Source: Propionimicrobium lymphophilum DSM 4903 | GTDB taxonomy: Bacteria > Actinomycetota > Actinomycetes > Propionibacteriales > Propionibacteriaceae | Assembly (NCBI RefSeq): GCF_000423485.1 | Contig: NZ_AUIB01000001.1 | Span: 62,001-126,000 of the forward strand | Direction of reading: 5' to 3' | Length of the DNA: 64,000 bases | Shown: positions 50,587 to 58,324 of the stretch, piece by piece | Layout of the letters: each line of letters opens with the position of its first letter | Numbering within the stretch: position 1 is the first letter of the stretch | Position numbers and translations under genes: made by a program | Notes under the pieces: generated by a model | What the model saw: the letters and a program-made list of their open reading frames with translations, nothing else | What the model was told of the DNA's origin: nothing | Databases searched by the model: none

Positions 50587-51222
50587 ATGTCTATTCTTCA
50601 GCTTGATAACGTCACATACGCCTTTAAAGGCACCACCTCAAGGATTCTTGATCAGGTAAATGCGTCCTTTGAAAAGGGTAAGTTTTACTCGATTCTGGGA
50701 GCCTCCGGGGCAGGCAAGTCCACTCTGTTGAGTCTGCTGGCTGGCCTTGATAGCCCGACAGAGGGACGGATCCTATTTGATGGCCGCGATATTGCCGAAA
50801 AAGGCTACAGCCATCACCGCAAGGAACAGATCTCTCTGGTTTTCCAAAATTACAACTTGATCGAGTACCTGACGCCGCTGGAAAATTTGCGTCTGGTCGA
50901 TGGCAAAGCCAAACCGCAGACGCTTGAGGATCTTGGGTTATCTGCAGATCAGGCGAACCGCAATGTGCTTCAACTATCCGGTGGTCAGCAGCAGCGGGTG
51001 GCGATCGGTCGGGCGCTGGTTTCTAAGGCGCCGATCATTCTTGCTGACGAGCCAACTGGCAATCTGGATGAAGAGACAGCAGAGGACGTTACACAAATTC
51101 TGCGTAAAGCAGCCCATGACCAAGGGAAATGCGTCATCGTCGTCACCCACTCAAAACAGCTCGCTAATGACACTGACGTAAAACTAAGACTAAAAAAACG
51201 CAGACTTTATAAAGAAGATTAG
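50587..51222 (+). CDS. ABC transporter ATP-binding protein (LolD/MacB type)
   Basis: A 211-residue ATPase with Walker A GASGAGKST (38-46), Q-loop VFQNYNLIEYLTPLEN, signature LSGGQQQRVAIGRAL and Walker B IILADEPTGNLDEET. It is preceded by TAGGAAAAAAT and ends the operon. No two-component system or peptide gene is next to it, so the exported substrate is unknown. Confidence 0.9.
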   Translation: MSILQLDNVTYAFKGTTSRILDQVNASFEKGKFYSILGASGAGKSTLLSLLAGLDSPTEGRILFDGRDIAEKGYSHHRKEQISLVFQNYNLIEYLTPLENLRLVDGKAKPQTLEDLGLSADQANRNVLQLSGGQQQRVAIGRALVSKAPIILADEPTGNLDEETAEDVTQILRKAAHDQGKCVIVVTHSKQLANDTDVKLRLKKRRLYKED

Positions 51223-51472
51223 CCGATTCAGGTTGTAGATTGCTGAACGGCATCTTCTAAGGTGAAGCAGTGTTAGGCGGCTCTCAGTAAACTCGATGAC
51301 TAAAAAAATATTTTGCTGACAAAAAGAGTTTTTGGTCAACAATGAAGTCAATCTGATGATGCGTTTCTTGCTGATGGAGTGTCCAGCTGCCGTCGATAAG
51401 ATTTTCGATGACCTAAGTGTTTCTGTGGACAGCCGTTATAAAAATCAGATGAACCTAGCCACTTAGAGCGTC

Positions 51473-51564
51473 GGCTCAATACGAGTCACGCTCTTGGCTT
51501 CGTTCCAATCGGGCACATACAGAATGTTCTCTTCGACGTGAACTATCGGGGTGTCCTTTAATCC
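51473..51564 (-). pseudogene. C-terminal fragment of an unknown protein
   Basis: Thirty codons read DTPIVHVEENILYVPDWNEA and then KSVTRIEPTL and stop, with protein-like composition, cut off at its 5' side exactly where the tRNA-Lys-like sequence begins. The parent family is not recognised. Confidence 0.45.
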
Positions 51565-51584
51565 ACGGGTCCAGAGTCGAGTCC
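51557..51584 (+). repeat. Decayed copy of the tRNA-Lys 3' half (candidate att site)
   Basis: TTTAATCCACGGGTCCAGAG and the following TCGAGTCC match tRNA-Lys bases 47336-47364 (anticodon loop to T-arm) in 25 of 28 aligned positions, with one base missing. Integrases of islands and phages often use this part of a tRNA, so the 4.2 kb between is a likely former integrated element. Confidence 0.7.
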
Positions 51585-51773
51585 GCTATTCGAAGCGGGG
51601 CGAGAATCAGCCCGTAGGTGACTGTGGTTTCACAGCAGCTGTAGTTGATCAATAACTACCGTTTCGTTTCGACTTAGGGTGGCATAATTTCGCCCAACCC
51701 AGAGCAGTTTCAGATGTAAAGCTATCGATAGTACTGTAGCCTTACAAAGCTCGTCACAAATCTGGGGGTTTCG

Positions 51774-54251
51774 GTGCATAAAAAACTTTTTGGCGCAATC
51801 GGCGCAATAGTCCTTGTTCTTTTCACAATTATCGGGCCGGCAGGGGTCGTTTCTGCTGACGCCGCGACGCCATGGGACGAGATCGTGGCAAAAGCACAAG
51901 CATCCGGTGAGGTCGAGGCCGCCATTGACGGCGATGTGACTTTGGCCCCAGACTCTCCTCAACTGGTGGTGAAAGCGGGCAGCACTCTAACGCTGACCGG
52001 TGGCGGAACCGTCGTTGGTGCCGGAAAACCCGCAATCAAGGTTGAGAAGGGGGCGAAGCTGAACCTTAATGGTCCGTCCTTCACGAAAGCGCAGTTCTTG
52101 GTCGACGGCGAAATGAACTTCACCGCTGGCGCAATCAAAGACACCGCAGTTCGTGGCCCGGTGATCTTCGTTAATGGCGGAACGCTAACAATCGATGGCA
52201 CTGCGGAATTCTCGGGCAACGACGTTTCGGGCACGGAAGGGGAGATCTCTCCAGAAGGCATAGAGAACGAAAAATATGCTCCTATCACGGCCTATGGCGG
52301 CACTGTAAATGTTAAAGGCGGAGTAATCGTCAGCAATAAAGGCGTCCTCAAAGGCGGTGCGATCGGGCTATGGGGTAACGCTGATAATCTTGCGAAGTTG
52401 AATATCTCCGGTGGTGAAATTTCAAAGAACCATGCTGAGCACCCTACGAAAAACGCTTTCGGCGGGGCAGTATTTGCTGAAAATGCTGCGATCAGCATAA
52501 CTGGTGGCAAGATCTCGGAAAACTCAACAGAATATGGTGGCGGCCTGATGCAAATTGGCGGCACCTTCAAGATGAGCGACGGGGTGTTCAGCAAAAATAG
52601 CAACGGAGAGTACAACGGCCGTGGCGGTGGTTTGCTGCTAGATGGTGTTTCTACAGAAATTTCTGGCGGAAAATTTACTGAAAATACTGCTAATGGCTTT
52701 GGTGGTGGCTTAGTTATCCACGGTGGTGAGGCGACTATCAAAGGCGGAGTGCTGGAGGGAAACACTGCCCTTAAGTCTGGCGGCGGTGTGGCATTTTTAG
52801 GTGATGCCAAAGCCACTATTGAGGCGTTAAACGTCACTGGTAATTTCGCTAAAGGTTTCTGGGGCGGTGGCGGAATTTACAACGACGACAAGTCCACCCT
52901 GACCATGTTGAATACCGTTGTGAGCGGCAACCAGATAGCCGATAAGACTTTCCTGATAGGTGCGGGCGATCATCCGGTAAGTAAACAAGGCGGTGGTTTG
53001 TGGGACTGCCCACATGGTTCCACAGTTTTTAACATCACTAACGGTGTGGCGATTTTTGACAATAAAGCGCCGAACGCCGGCGAAGACAAATCTTATCTCG
53101 GTGCTGGTGACGATTTCCTTAGCGTCACGACGCATTTCTCTGGAACTCCAAAAGAGGGGCATCCGGTAAAAATATCTGAGCGGATGTTAGGTGGCGGAGA
53201 ACGGTTCTGGTATCAGGACGGCTCGGCATATGGTGTTCATGGTAACTGGAGTGCAGAAAATCAGCTTCCGCGCTATATCACAGGTGGGGACAATAAAAGG
53301 GTTCCCTTTAATGAAGAAATTAATGAGAATAAGGCTTTTAAATCGGTACCTAGTATTGATGCCAAAGGCTTAGCAAATAAAATAGCCACAGTCCATATCG
53401 CTAATAACACTGTGGGTAACGATGTCTCGTTTTCGTCAGCTAGAGCTGGGCTAGGCATCAGCGGTGGAGGTATTACCAACAACGGCAAGTTGATCTTCGG
53501 CACCGCGGACACCTGGAAACTCAAGATTAAAAAAGCTTGGGATAGTGACGACCCGAATACGCGTCCTGAAGAGATCGATGTTGATGTTCTAGTCGGTAAG
53601 TTCAAGGTCGATCAGGTTCATCTCTCTAAAGACAACGGCTGGACTGCCGAGGTCCTGAACTTCCCGAACCCGGCTACGCTAATCGACGCGAGCACCGGCG
53701 AGAAGCTGCCCATCACTTTCAGAGAGTCGGGCGCTGACGGCTATGACCTCGCAGTTGTGGAAGAAGGAGACGACCAGGCCAAGGTCTACACCTTCAACCT
53801 CACTAACCGAAAGCTAGTTGAGGTACCTGTCGAGAAGGCCTGGGACGACTTCGATAACAAACACCAGTTGCGCCCCGAATCGATTGATGTTGAGCTCGTC
53901 GTTGACGGTAAGGCCTCCGGGCAGAAGCTGACGCTGAACGGTGACAACTCCTGGAAGGGTAAGTTCGAAAAGCTGCCTAAGTATAAAGACGGCAAGGAAC
54001 TGGACTACTCGGTTCGAGAGGTCTCTGTCGAAAGCTACGAGAGCAAGGTCAGCGGGGACGCCAAGCACGGCTTTGTGATCACCAACAAGGTGATTGAGCC
54101 GACCCCTACGCCTACGCCGACGCCGACAACCCCGCCGACGTCGAAGAAGCCTAAGCTTCCTCGGACGGGTAACGCGGGTGAAATGTTCGCCATCACCGCG
54201 ATTGGGCTAGCTGCTGCAGCGGCTATCGTGCTCAGGCGACGCGGACGCTAA
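51774..54251 (+). CDS. LPXTG cell-wall-anchored surface protein (beta-helix plus Cna-B-like domains)
   Basis: An 825-residue wall protein. A signal peptide (residues 1-31, VVSADAA cut region) is followed by a long right-handed beta-helix (about 50-390) built of GG-rich turns such as GGKISENSTEYGGGL and GGKFTENTANGFGGGL. Two Cna-B-like domains follow (WKLKIKKAWDSDD and VEVPVEKAWDDFDNK), then a Thr-Pro-rich wall spacer and the sortase motif LPRTG at 795-799, a hydrophobic helix and RRRGR tail. It is likely an adhesin or polysaccharide-binding protein. GTG start; no sortase gene is nearby. Confidence 0.9.
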   Translation: MHKKLFGAIGAIVLVLFTIIGPAGVVSADAATPWDEIVAKAQASGEVEAAIDGDVTLAPDSPQLVVKAGSTLTLTGGGTVVGAGKPAIKVEKGAKLNLNGPSFTKAQFLVDGEMNFTAGAIKDTAVRGPVIFVNGGTLTIDGTAEFSGNDVSGTEGEISPEGIENEKYAPITAYGGTVNVKGGVIVSNKGVLKGGAIGLWGNADNLAKLNISGGEISKNHAEHPTKNAFGGAVFAENAAISITGGKISENSTEYGGGLMQIGGTFKMSDGVFSKNSNGEYNGRGGGLLLDGVSTEISGGKFTENTANGFGGGLVIHGGEATIKGGVLEGNTALKSGGGVAFLGDAKATIEALNVTGNFAKGFWGGGGIYNDDKSTLTMLNTVVSGNQIADKTFLIGAGDHPVSKQGGGLWDCPHGSTVFNITNGVAIFDNKAPNAGEDKSYLGAGDDFLSVTTHFSGTPKEGHPVKISERMLGGGERFWYQDGSAYGVHGNWSAENQLPRYITGGDNKRVPFNEEINENKAFKSVPSIDAKGLANKIATVHIANNTVGNDVSFSSARAGLGISGGGITNNGKLIFGTADTWKLKIKKAWDSDDPNTRPEEIDVDVLVGKFKVDQVHLSKDNGWTAEVLNFPNPATLIDASTGEKLPITFRESGADGYDLAVVEEGDDQAKVYTFNLTNRKLVEVPVEKAWDDFDNKHQLRPESIDVELVVDGKASGQKLTLNGDNSWKGKFEKLPKYKDGKELDYSVREVSVESYESKVSGDAKHGFVITNKVIEPTPTPTPTPTTPPTSKKPKLPRTGNAGEMFAITAIGLAAAAAIVLRRRGR

Positions 54252-54259
54252 CTAAAAAC

Positions 54260-54288
54260 TGTGGGGATGGGCGATGCTCGTCCCCACA
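54260..54288 (+). terminator. Terminator after the surface-protein gene
   Basis: TGTGGGGA (54260) pairs with TCCCCACA (to 54288); TTGTTTATT follows. Confidence 0.75.
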
Positions 54289-54293
54289 AGTTG

Positions 54294-54343
54294 TTTATTG
54301 TGTTGCTTTTCATCCGTAGTCGGATGAAAAGCAACACAATAAA
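54294..54343. repeat. Perfect 23-bp hairpin with TAGT tip
   Basis: TTTATTGTGTTGCTTTTCAT continues to CCG, then the tetraloop TAGT, then an exact 23-base complement. The tip CG-TAGT-CG is the reverse of the CG-ACTA-CG tips in the repeats at 7752-18882, but the stem differs. It sits just after the surface-protein terminator. Confidence 0.9.
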
Positions 54344-54347
54344 TCGA

Positions 54348-54587
54348 TTAACCGCGGGGAACCTTGTATTGGGCTGCCTGAGCCAAAGGCCTGATCGTCA
54401 GATGGCCCACCTGCCGCTGGTTGGTGACGTCACAAGCAACAGCTACGCCACCTCTCCTTGGCGAGCTTCGTTACCCTGTGGCACGCCTAGCCGCGCAAAA
54501 GACTTTGAAACCAGCCTTGGCTAAAGCTCGGGCAGTCGCCACCCCGATGCCGCTAGAAGCTCCAGTTACAACCGCCCTCTTCTCCAC
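54348..54587 (-). pseudogene. Short-chain dehydrogenase remnant with internal deletion
   Basis: The minus strand starts VEKRAVVTGASSGIGVATAR, the NAD(P)-binding start of an SDR, goes on through ALAKAGFKVFCAARR, then a stop and frame change, GGVAVACDVTN, and jumps to HLTIRPLAQAAQYKVPRG and a stop at 54348. The last segment resembles the extreme C-terminus of SDR proteins, so most of the catalytic domain is missing. A dead gene of about 80 remaining codons. Confidence 0.7.
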
Positions 54588-54737
54588 AATTCGATTGTTG
54601 TGCCTGGCGGAACCTTCTTGATCAACTACGACGAAAAGCTTCACGTCTGATATCCCGTAACAAATGCTCAAGCGCGAGCTTTGGCTTATTCCCATAGGAT
54701 AAAAGGAGTCGTTTTGAAAAAATCTTAAGGAGCCGCA

Positions 54738-57700
54738 GTGCTGCAGATAATCGTTGCCCATGCGATTGCTGCGTTGCTTGCTCCGCTACTCATACGTTTA
54801 CTGCATGGCAAGGCGTACCTGCTGTTGGCGCTCGTGCCCGCTGCCGGTGCGGTCTGGACAGCCATGCAAACCAGCAATGTGTTAGCGGGCAACTATCCGA
54901 CGCAGCAATTTTCGTGGCTACCCGCGCTCGGTCTGGACATCACATTCAGGCTAGACACCCTGAGCTGGCTGATGGGGCTGATCGTGGGCGGGGTGGGCGC
55001 CCTCATCCTGGTCTACTGCAGCGGATACTTCGCACGCGACGCGCAAGCGATGGGCAGGTTCGCGGGCGTCTTCGTCGCATTCGCCGGCGCCATGTTCGGC
55101 CTGGTCACAACCGATAACACGCTGGCCTTGTATCTGTTTTGGGAGCTGACGACGGTGTTCAGCTACCTGCTGATCGGCCACTACCACGACCGTCAGGCTT
55201 CGCGTATCGCGGCTGCTCAGGCCATCACGGTGACGACGGCCGGCGGCCTGGCGATGTTGGCCGGTATCATCCTGCTGGGCGTTGCCCCGGGCGGTTCCTT
55301 CGCGCTCAGCGAGCTGGTTGCCTCAGCTGCCGACGGCACGCTGGTGGCCGAAAATGGTGTCGGTTTCTGCTCCGCCGCGGTGCTGTGCATTCTGTTCGGA
55401 GCGCTGACCAAATCCGCTCAGATTCCTTTCCATTTCTGGCTGCCCGCCGCGATGGCGGCGCCTACGCCGGTCAGTGCCTATCTGCACTCGTCCGCGATGG
55501 TGAAGGCCGGCGTCTACCTGATCGCCCGCTTAGCCCCCGGATTCTCGGACCTGGGAGTGTGGCGCTGGAGCATCCTAATCGCCGGGCTCGGCACGATGTT
55601 GCTCGGCGGTTACCGCGCGATGCGCCAGTTCGACCTGAAGCTGCTGCTCGCCTTCGGCACAGTCAGCCAGCTCGGCTTCATCATTCTCCTCGTCGGCTTC
55701 GGAGACAAGGCAGTGGCGCTTGGCGGCATCACTATGCTGCTGGCCCACGCACTGTTCAAGTCGACACTCTTCATGGTTGTTGGCACCATCGACCACGAGA
55801 TCGGCACTCGAGACCTGCGCAGACTCTCCGGCCTGGCGAAAATCATGCCGGGCCTGATGGTCATCGCCATCCTGGCGGCCGCGTCGATGGCGGGTCTTCC
55901 GCCGACACTCGGCTACCTGGGTAAGGAGGCCTCGCTCGGCGCGCTCTTCGAGGCGGGCACGGTTGGCCAGGCGACGTTCATTGGCGTGGTCGTGGGCTCT
56001 ATCCTGACGCTCGGATATTCGCTGCGTTTTCTGTGGGGTGCCTTCGTCGATACGCCCGGCATCAAACCGCAGAAGCCCCGAACCATCAGCTGGCTGCTGA
56101 TCGCCCCGATGGCCTTGACGGCTCTCGGCTGCGTCTCGCTCAGCTTCATGGCTGGGCAGCTGCAAGAAATCCTGTCCGGTCATGCTGCCATATATGAAGG
56201 CAATGAGGGTCACTTGGCGCTATGGGCGGGAATTGGCCCGGCGCTGGGTGGAACCGTCGTCATCATCTGCGCAGGCATCTGGCTTTTCGTCGCTAACGGC
56301 AGGGCACTCTACGCGGAGGAGCAGCAGCCAATCATCGCCCGTTCCGAGGACCTGTACCGTGGCCTGATTCGTCGACTGAACACGTTCTCCGCAGACATCA
56401 CCGCGATCGTCCAGCGCGGTTCGCTGCCCAGCTATCTGTCGACGATGTTCAACGTGATGATCGGCAGCGTGCTGCTCGTTCTCCTGCTTACGGCTCCGGT
56501 GATGCCAACGAAACTTAGGCTGTGGGACAGCCCCATCCAGGGCATAGTCTGCGCGCTTGCCAGCGTCGCCGCCATCTTCGTCGTGCGCGCCCGGCGACGC
56601 ATGAAGGCCGTGCTCGTAATGGCGTTCATCGGCTACGCGATCGCTCTTGTCTTCGTGCTGCAGGGCGCCCCGGACTTGGCGCTCACCCAGGTTGTGGTCG
56701 AGTCCGTCAGCCTGGTGGTCTTCGTGCTGGTGCTGCGCCGCCTACCAAAATACTTCTCCGATCGGCCCTGGACGACGTCGCGCATCTCGCGAATTCTGTT
56801 GGGCACCATCGTCGGTGTGGCGACGGCGCTGCTCGGCTGGTTTGCCGCGTCCGCCCGAATCCACGAGCCGGTGACCGTCGACTATCCGGCTGAGGTCTAC
56901 GAATACGGCTACGGCCTAAACATCGTGAACGTGACGCTCGTCGACACTCGAGCCTGGGACACCGTCGGCGAGATTTCCGTACTGCTGGCCGCCACCACCG
57001 GCGTTATCAGTCTGATTTTCCTGCGGATGCGCCCTAGGCAAGATCTGCGCTCCAACCTGGCCAAAGCCGTGCACTCCAAGAAGATTTGGTCAGCCGGACA
57101 AACCGATAAGGTTGCAGCCCTCGCCATGCCCCGTCGCAGGCCGAGCGCCAGGCGCGGACGCGTCTGGTTGGCAGGTTCGCTGACGCTGGCTAGGGTTCGT
57201 CGTTCCCTGATCTTCGAAATAGGGGCAAGGCTCATCTTCTTCCCGCTGATGATATTCAGCCTCTATCTGCTGATGGCAGGGCACAACGCGCCAGGCGGCG
57301 GGTTCGCCGGCGGTATGGTAGCTGGCATCGCGTTGGTGATTCGCTACCTGGCCGGAGGCCGCTACGAACTGCGATTGGCTTCCCGAGGGAACCGCTCGGG
57401 TATTTTCCTCGGCGGGGGCATGACGATCGCAACGGTAGCCGCGCTGGCTCCAGTCTTGTTCGGCGGCACGGTGTTGCAGACCACCGTCTTCGACTTTCAG
57501 CTTCCGCTGTGGGGCAACGCGCACATCACGACGGCGCTGTTCTTCGATATTGGCGTCTACCTGATCGTCATCGGTATGGTCGCCGGAGTGCTCGCAAGCT
57601 TAGGTGGCGAGATCGACCGCCAAGCAGAGGAGCAGGGCGTGCGACCCAGGGAAGTTGCCTTCGACAACCCGAACAAGCTCGAATCCGAGACCATCGATCT

Positions 57701-57770
57701 CGTCGATCTGCGCGAGAGTGTGGCTGCCGTCACCGACGAGAAAGCCGCGAAGATCGGGGAGGAAAAATGA
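54738..57770 (+). CDS. mrpA: Na+/H+ antiporter subunit MrpA with fused MrpB domain
   Basis: A 1010-residue membrane protein related to complex I NuoL. TKSAQIPFHFWLPAAMAAPT and VSAYLHSSAMVKAGVYL are the proton-channel signatures of MrpA/NuoL. The C-terminal domain (about 815-960, SLYLLMAGHNAPGGGFAGG) is an MrpB/MnhB-like fusion, so no separate mrpB is needed. TAAGGAG lies upstream of GTG 54738. First gene of the mrp operon, overlapping mrpC by ATGA. The complex exchanges Na+ for H+ and supports growth under salt or alkali. Confidence 0.93.
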   Translation: MLQIIVAHAIAALLAPLLIRLLHGKAYLLLALVPAAGAVWTAMQTSNVLAGNYPTQQFSWLPALGLDITFRLDTLSWLMGLIVGGVGALILVYCSGYFARDAQAMGRFAGVFVAFAGAMFGLVTTDNTLALYLFWELTTVFSYLLIGHYHDRQASRIAAAQAITVTTAGGLAMLAGIILLGVAPGGSFALSELVASAADGTLVAENGVGFCSAAVLCILFGALTKSAQIPFHFWLPAAMAAPTPVSAYLHSSAMVKAGVYLIARLAPGFSDLGVWRWSILIAGLGTMLLGGYRAMRQFDLKLLLAFGTVSQLGFIILLVGFGDKAVALGGITMLLAHALFKSTLFMVVGTIDHEIGTRDLRRLSGLAKIMPGLMVIAILAAASMAGLPPTLGYLGKEASLGALFEAGTVGQATFIGVVVGSILTLGYSLRFLWGAFVDTPGIKPQKPRTISWLLIAPMALTALGCVSLSFMAGQLQEILSGHAAIYEGNEGHLALWAGIGPALGGTVVIICAGIWLFVANGRALYAEEQQPIIARSEDLYRGLIRRLNTFSADITAIVQRGSLPSYLSTMFNVMIGSVLLVLLLTAPVMPTKLRLWDSPIQGIVCALASVAAIFVVRARRRMKAVLVMAFIGYAIALVFVLQGAPDLALTQVVVESVSLVVFVLVLRRLPKYFSDRPWTTSRISRILLGTIVGVATALLGWFAASARIHEPVTVDYPAEVYEYGYGLNIVNVTLVDTRAWDTVGEISVLLAATTGVISLIFLRMRPRQDLRSNLAKAVHSKKIWSAGQTDKVAALAMPRRRPSARRGRVWLAGSLTLARVRRSLIFEIGARLIFFPLMIFSLYLLMAGHNAPGGGFAGGMVAGIALVIRYLAGGRYELRLASRGNRSGIFLGGGMTIATVAALAPVLFGGTVLQTTVFDFQLPLWGNAHITTALFFDIGVYLIVIGMVAGVLASLGGEIDRQAEEQGVRPREVAFDNPNKLESETIDLVDLRESVAAVTDEKAAKIGEEK

Positions 57771-58324
57771 TAGATACAACCCCGTCTTTAGCGCTTTTGG
57801 TGCTGGTCGCCGTGTTGGTAGGAACGGGCGTGACGCTGGTGCTGGAACGTTCGCTTTCGCGCGTGGCAATCGGCGCTTGCCTGCTCACCTACGGCGTAAA
57901 CGTGATGATCTTGATGGCTGGCGGCCGAGCCGGCGGCCCCCCGATCATCGGTCAGACTGAGGTCGAGGACATGTCCGATCCGCTTCCGCAGGCCATGGTG
58001 CTGACGTCCATCGTCATTGGCTTGGCGCTGACGGCCTTCATGCTTGCGATGAGCTACCGCACCTGGCAGCTTAACGGCAACGACGAGGTGCAGGACGACC
58101 GCGAGGATCGTCGAATCGCCCTCGCCGCCAACCACGATCGCATCAACGCCCGCACCACCGATGACATCGGTGAGACCACCGCCGAGCGTGCCGACGACTT
58201 CTACGACGAGACGTCCGCCGCCGGTAACCACGAGATGCCGGCCAGAGTTAAGGCGAAAGAAAAAGAGAAGGAGAGGCGCGAGAATGCCGATCCGCTCGAA
58301 GACCCGAAGGGAGGCGTCCGATGA
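57767..58324 (+). CDS. mrpC: Na+/H+ antiporter subunit MrpC with charged tail
   Basis: A 185-residue NuoK-like subunit with three membrane segments (RVAIGACLLTYGVNVMIL, PQAMVLTSIVIGLALTAFML). About 75 extra residues at the C-terminus are highly charged (KAKEKEKERRENADP), longer than the usual 110-residue MrpC. GGGGAGG lies before the ATG at 57767. Confidence 0.92.
   Translation: MIDTTPSLALLVLVAVLVGTGVTLVLERSLSRVAIGACLLTYGVNVMILMAGGRAGGPPIIGQTEVEDMSDPLPQAMVLTSIVIGLALTAFMLAMSYRTWQLNGNDEVQDDREDRRIALAANHDRINARTTDDIGETTAERADDFYDETSAAGNHEMPARVKAKEKEKERRENADPLEDPKGGVR

Larger units (their letters stand above)
51223..51773. other. Right end of the tRNA-Lys island, gene fragments only
   Basis: No intact gene in 551 bases. 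A plus-strand frame near 51310-51465 reads VNLMMRFLLMECPAAVDKIF and looks like a broken gene. A minus-strand fragment (51473-51564) and the tRNA-Lys remnant (51557-51584) follow. The last 150 bases are the LPXTG gene's upstream region. Confidence 0.5.

Noticed and set aside
54471-54761. 96-codon minus-strand frame ending in an SDR-like segment, taken as an intact gene
   Set aside because: Only its last 35-40 codons resemble an SDR start; the front part overlaps the mrpA start and the frame stops early.
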